Shown piece by piece: positions 35,177 through 37,561 of a stretch of DNA of 37,561 nucleotides (position 1 is its first letter; each line of letters starts with the position of its first letter). This DNA comes from Gemmatimonadota bacterium (GTDB taxonomy: Bacteria > Gemmatimonadota > Gemmatimonadetes > Gemmatimonadales > GWC2-71-9). The stretch covers positions 1 to 37,561 of the forward strand of contig JACQHC010000061.1 in NCBI GenBank assembly GCA_016199245.1. Direction: 5' to 3'. Position numbers and translations under genes: made by a program. The notes beneath the pieces were generated by a model that had not been told where the DNA came from, searched no databases, and saw only the letters and a list, made by a program, of their open reading frames with translations.

Positions 35177-36139
35177 TCACTCGAACCGGAATCGGCTCGC
35201 CTCGAGGTATTCAGGAGAGATCTCGATCGCGATCCACCGTCGGCCCAGCGTTTCGGCAACCGCACCGGTCGTATTGGAACCGGCGAACGGATCCACAACC
35301 AGGCTCCCCTCGTTCGTGAGCAAACGAATGAAGAAATCGGGTAGCGCAGAGGGGAATCTCGCTGGGTGGATCTTGATCCCTGCTGCCTTGCACCGCTTCG
35401 TGTAAGGGTCGTTCGCCGCGTTGTTGCCAAACCTCAGCAGATCATCCGTTTCCGATGGTTCGATCATGTTTCCGGGGATCGCCCCGCCGGGGTCGAGTTG
35501 GTCGAACTTGTCAGTGATGTTGTGCCCCGACGGACGCCGCGTGGCGCGAACGCCTCGCTGATTCAGTCGGATCATGTCCGCGCTGTACGGCTTCAGGACA
35601 TTTCGGTTGTTTGCTCGCGGGTGGGGCGTCTTGGCTAGCCACCACACATACTCCACCGCATCCTTGATGCGAACGCGCCTCACCGTTACCCACTCGGCTG
35701 GCATCGGCATCTTCGCTGGATTGTACCAAAAACACTCTTGTGCCAGGTGGAAGCCCACTTCGTCGACCAGAGCCAGTATCAGACGAAAGTGGTAGAGTGA
35801 CCGTGTTGGCTCCCCCTTGTTGTAGCTGCCACCGATGTTCAGAACAAAGCTCCCATCGTGCGCGAGCACGCGATGTATCTGTCGAGCAAACGGCAGGAAC
35901 CAGCCTACGTAGTCGTCCTTTGAGACGTTGCCGTACTCCTTCTTGAAGTGAAGTGCGTACGGCGGAGACGTGAACACTAGGTCCACGCTATTGTCCGGCA
36001 GACCGGTAAGCAGTTCCACCGAATCCCCGAGGTAAGCAGCCCCGCGATCGGTGGTGTACAAGGGCCTCCGACTTGGAAGCAGAGATTCCGGCCTCTCCTC
36101 ACTGCCGAAGCTGATGGACACCTGCTTCCCAACTCGCAT
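35177..36139 (-). CDS. Type II beta-class DNA methyltransferase, probably N4-cytosine (PvuII-like)
   Basis: Motif [17 protein letters not shown] near the N-terminus and motif [17 protein letters not shown] near the C-terminus (beta order); [46 protein letters not shown]. Confidence 0.9.
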   Translation of the reverse strand: MRVGKQVSISFGSEERPESLLPSRRPLYTTDRGAAYLGDSVELLTGLPDNSVDLVFTSPPYALHFKKEYGNVSKDDYVGWFLPFARQIHRVLAHDGSFVLNIGGSYNKGEPTRSLYHFRLILALVDEVGFHLAQECFWYNPAKMPMPAEWVTVRRVRIKDAVEYVWWLAKTPHPRANNRNVLKPYSADMIRLNQRGVRATRRPSGHNITDKFDQLDPGGAIPGNMIEPSETDDLLRFGNNAANDPYTKRCKAAGIKIHPARFPSALPDFFIRLLTNEGSLVVDPFAGSNTTGAVAETLGRRWIAIEISPEYLEASRFRFE

Positions 36140-36230
36140 CCTTGGCCAACTCCCCCAGCTTGACGTTGCCCCCCGACTCCCAAATCTAGCCCTGGCCGCT
36201 CAGGATCATATAATCAAAACAACGCACGCC

Positions 36231-36259
36231 ACTCTAACATAATTGGTTGTCATTGTCAA
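36231..36259 (-). promoter_or_regulatory. Putative promoter of the methyltransferase gene
   Basis: Minus strand TTGACA (36259-36254), 17-bp spacer, TAGAGT (36236-36231). Confidence 0.5.
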
Positions 36260-36267
36260 CTCATTAT
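36239..36267. promoter_or_regulatory. Candidate operator dyad between the divergent methyltransferase and HTH genes
   Basis: ATAATTGGTTG-TCATTGT-CAACTCATTAT: 11-bp arms with 9/11 complementary positions; overlaps the -35 of the putative methyltransferase promoter and the TTG start of the HTH ORF. Confidence 0.55.
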
Positions 36268-36471
36268 ACCCTCAACCCGGATGACTGGATCTCACAGGCC
36301 GAGGCCGCCCGGCTTCGTCAGACTAGTCGCCAGGCAATCGCCCGCCTCATCAGCCGGGGCCGGCTCCGGACACTCGTCCTGGCTGGCCGGACTCTGGTGC
36401 ATCGCCCGGACGTGATGAGCTTCTCGAAGCGTCCGGCGGGCAGGCCTCATGGGAAACGGAAGGTTCCATGA
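36247..36471 (+). CDS. Small excisionase/MerR-like helix-turn-helix protein (candidate R-M regulator)
   Basis: DDWISQAEAARLRQTSRQAIARLISRGRLRTLVLAGRTLVHRPDVMSF; TTG start (36247 or 36253); stop overlaps the next ORF as ATGA. Confidence 0.65.
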   Translation: MSLSTHYTLNPDDWISQAEAARLRQTSRQAIARLISRGRLRTLVLAGRTLVHRPDVMSFSKRPAGRPHGKRKVP

Positions 36472-37184
36472 GCCGGCTCGACGATGCGCTTGCTCTGATC
36501 GATGCGCTCAGTGTCCCAGAAAGACAGATGGTCTTGCGGCATCTCCGTCGTGCCTTGCCCCCTCACCCCATGGAAGCACGTCTCAAGGCGAGTGCCGAGA
36601 CGCTTCTCGAAGCGATCAAGCGAGCAAGCCCACTGACCATTCGGGGAATTGAGGGGATTCTCGCTGAAGCGAGCTTCGCGATGGAGGTCCTCCCCACGCT
36701 GCCTGGCTGGGAGGAACTGCCTCCCGAACCCGACGCGTCATACGACTTCCTCCTAACTGATGGGACCCAGGTTTCTCCGGTCCGCCTCCAGGTCAAGATG
36801 CAGCGAAGGAAGAACCATCAACCATGGATGGCCAACCAGGCGATGAAGAAGACGCGCTCTTGGCCTGCCGAGTACTACGTCGTGGAGGTGCAAAGAACCC
36901 GCGGTGGAACAGATACCGCCGGTAAGGGCACCAGACCTTATCGTTTCGAGGAGTTTGACATTCTCGGCGTATCCCTCGGCGCAGCCAAAGGTGAATGGCG
37001 TCATTTCACGTACACCGTTGCGCGCTGGCTCCTCCCGGAGCCCGACGACCCCAACAGTATCCTCAAGTATCAACCTGTGGCGCCATTCGACAACCAAGAC
37101 TGGACGAGCGAGTTCGTTCGAGCCGTGGCTTGGCACCGGAGCGGCATCGCAAGGACCATCGCTGGCAGCAGAGTTGGCGCCTAA
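36468..37184 (+). CDS. Candidate restriction endonuclease (PD-(D/E)XK-like, D...QxK variant)
   Basis: Position downstream of the HTH gene and divergent from the methyltransferase; SYDFLLTDGTQVSPVRLQVKMQRRKNHQPW could supply D and QxK catalytic residues. No close family recognised. Confidence 0.5.
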   Translation: MSRLDDALALIDALSVPERQMVLRHLRRALPPHPMEARLKASAETLLEAIKRASPLTIRGIEGILAEASFAMEVLPTLPGWEELPPEPDASYDFLLTDGTQVSPVRLQVKMQRRKNHQPWMANQAMKKTRSWPAEYYVVEVQRTRGGTDTAGKGTRPYRFEEFDILGVSLGAAKGEWRHFTYTVARWLLPEPDDPNSILKYQPVAPFDNQDWTSEFVRAVAWHRSGIARTIAGSRVGA

Positions 37185-37323
37185 CCCGCGCTTGCACACC
37201 GACGGGCGCTGTTCGCTGCTAAGGAACCCATTCATTTGCGCGCCCGCGCTCATCACTGCACGTTTGAACATCGCGCTGCCCGTTGCGCACGTCGCCCGCG
37301 GGTGAAGCGCAGCCCGGTTAGGC
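37179..37323 (+). other. Integron attC-like recombination site (145 bp)
   Basis: R'' GCCTAAC (37179-37185) pairs with R' GTTAGGC (37317-37323); inner CGCTTGCA pairs with TGAAGCG leaving one extra G, as in the attC extrahelical base; outer arms continue CGACGGGCG / CGCCCGCGGG. Confidence 0.75.
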
Positions 37324-37364
37324 GGCCGCAAGCTCACGTCACGGGATCGGTGATGAACCACGAC

Positions 37365-37561
37365 CGTTTGTAAGCCGCACATGGCCGTTTGCAAGCTGAC
37401 TATTGTCGTGTGCGAGTCCCTTTCCCCCGCTCGCACGCTCACAATCGCCCGTTGCAAGTTTGCAAACGCCGTTTGGCGGCTTACAACGCTCGATGCGCGG
37501 CCCACAAACCACGATTGCCGGCTCCCAAACGAGCATGTAGGGCTTCCAAACCATCGATGTG
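37365..37561. repeat. Degenerate 21-bp tandem repeat array (at least 9 units, continues past the window end)
   Basis: Units align at exact 21-bp steps: cgtttgtaagccgcacatggc / cgtttgcaagctgactattgt / ... / cgtttggcggcttacaacgct / cgatgcgcggcccacaaacca / cgattgccggctcccaaacga / gcatgtagggcttccaaacca. Confidence 0.8.

Noticed and set aside
36753-37505. 250-aa minus-strand ORF spanning the attC and 21-bp array
   Set aside because: Mostly antisense to the candidate endonuclease and attC; only the repeat part is periodic, so it is reported as a DNA repeat rather than a protein.
37342-37561. CRISPR array
   Set aside because: Units are 21 bp, contiguous and degenerate, with no conserved repeat separated by unique spacers and no cas genes in the window.
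1-37561. tRNA or rRNA genes
   Set aside because: No cloverleaf-like or rRNA-like conserved segments were recognised by eye; a tRNAscan/Infernal run would be needed to exclude them.

Overview
The window is a high-GC bacterial segment. Three eukaryotic-like Ser/Thr kinases and the enzyme content suggest a Gemmatimonadota-like origin, but taxonomy is an inference. Most of it is chromosomal-type coding sequence: the lipB 3' end, M14 peptidase, YceI/HxlR, YbaK-like, PaaI thioesterase, FAD oxidoreductase, D-aminoacylase-type amidohydrolase, EttA, APC permease, CocE hydrolase, globin, MOSC and phosphoesterase genes. It is interrupted by an IS1182-like insertion that abuts an orphan 3' end of an M1-type peptidase gene, and by a VapBC-type toxin-antitoxin pair. 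The right edge (about 34.8-37.56 kb) is accessory DNA. It holds a WYL-like mini-protein, a PvuII-like m4C DNA methyltransferase, and a divergent excisionase-like HTH gene overlapping (ATGA) a candidate PD-(D/E)XK-type (D..QxK) restriction endonuclease. The endonuclease stop codon lies inside the R'' box of a well-formed integron attC-like site, which is followed by a degenerate 21-bp tandem array running off the window. This attC-associated candidate restriction-modification unit is the best candidate for a new system. Secondary leads are a three-domain membrane lipid-enzyme fusion (ICMT/PEMT-like, PAP2-like, Lgt-like), a kinase that appears to start at CTG, a globin-kinase gene pair, a frameshifted ORF6N gene containing a perfect 15-bp-arm hairpin, and two related intergenic hairpin repeats. 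All calls come from reading the sequence and the supplied ORF track; no database search was run.
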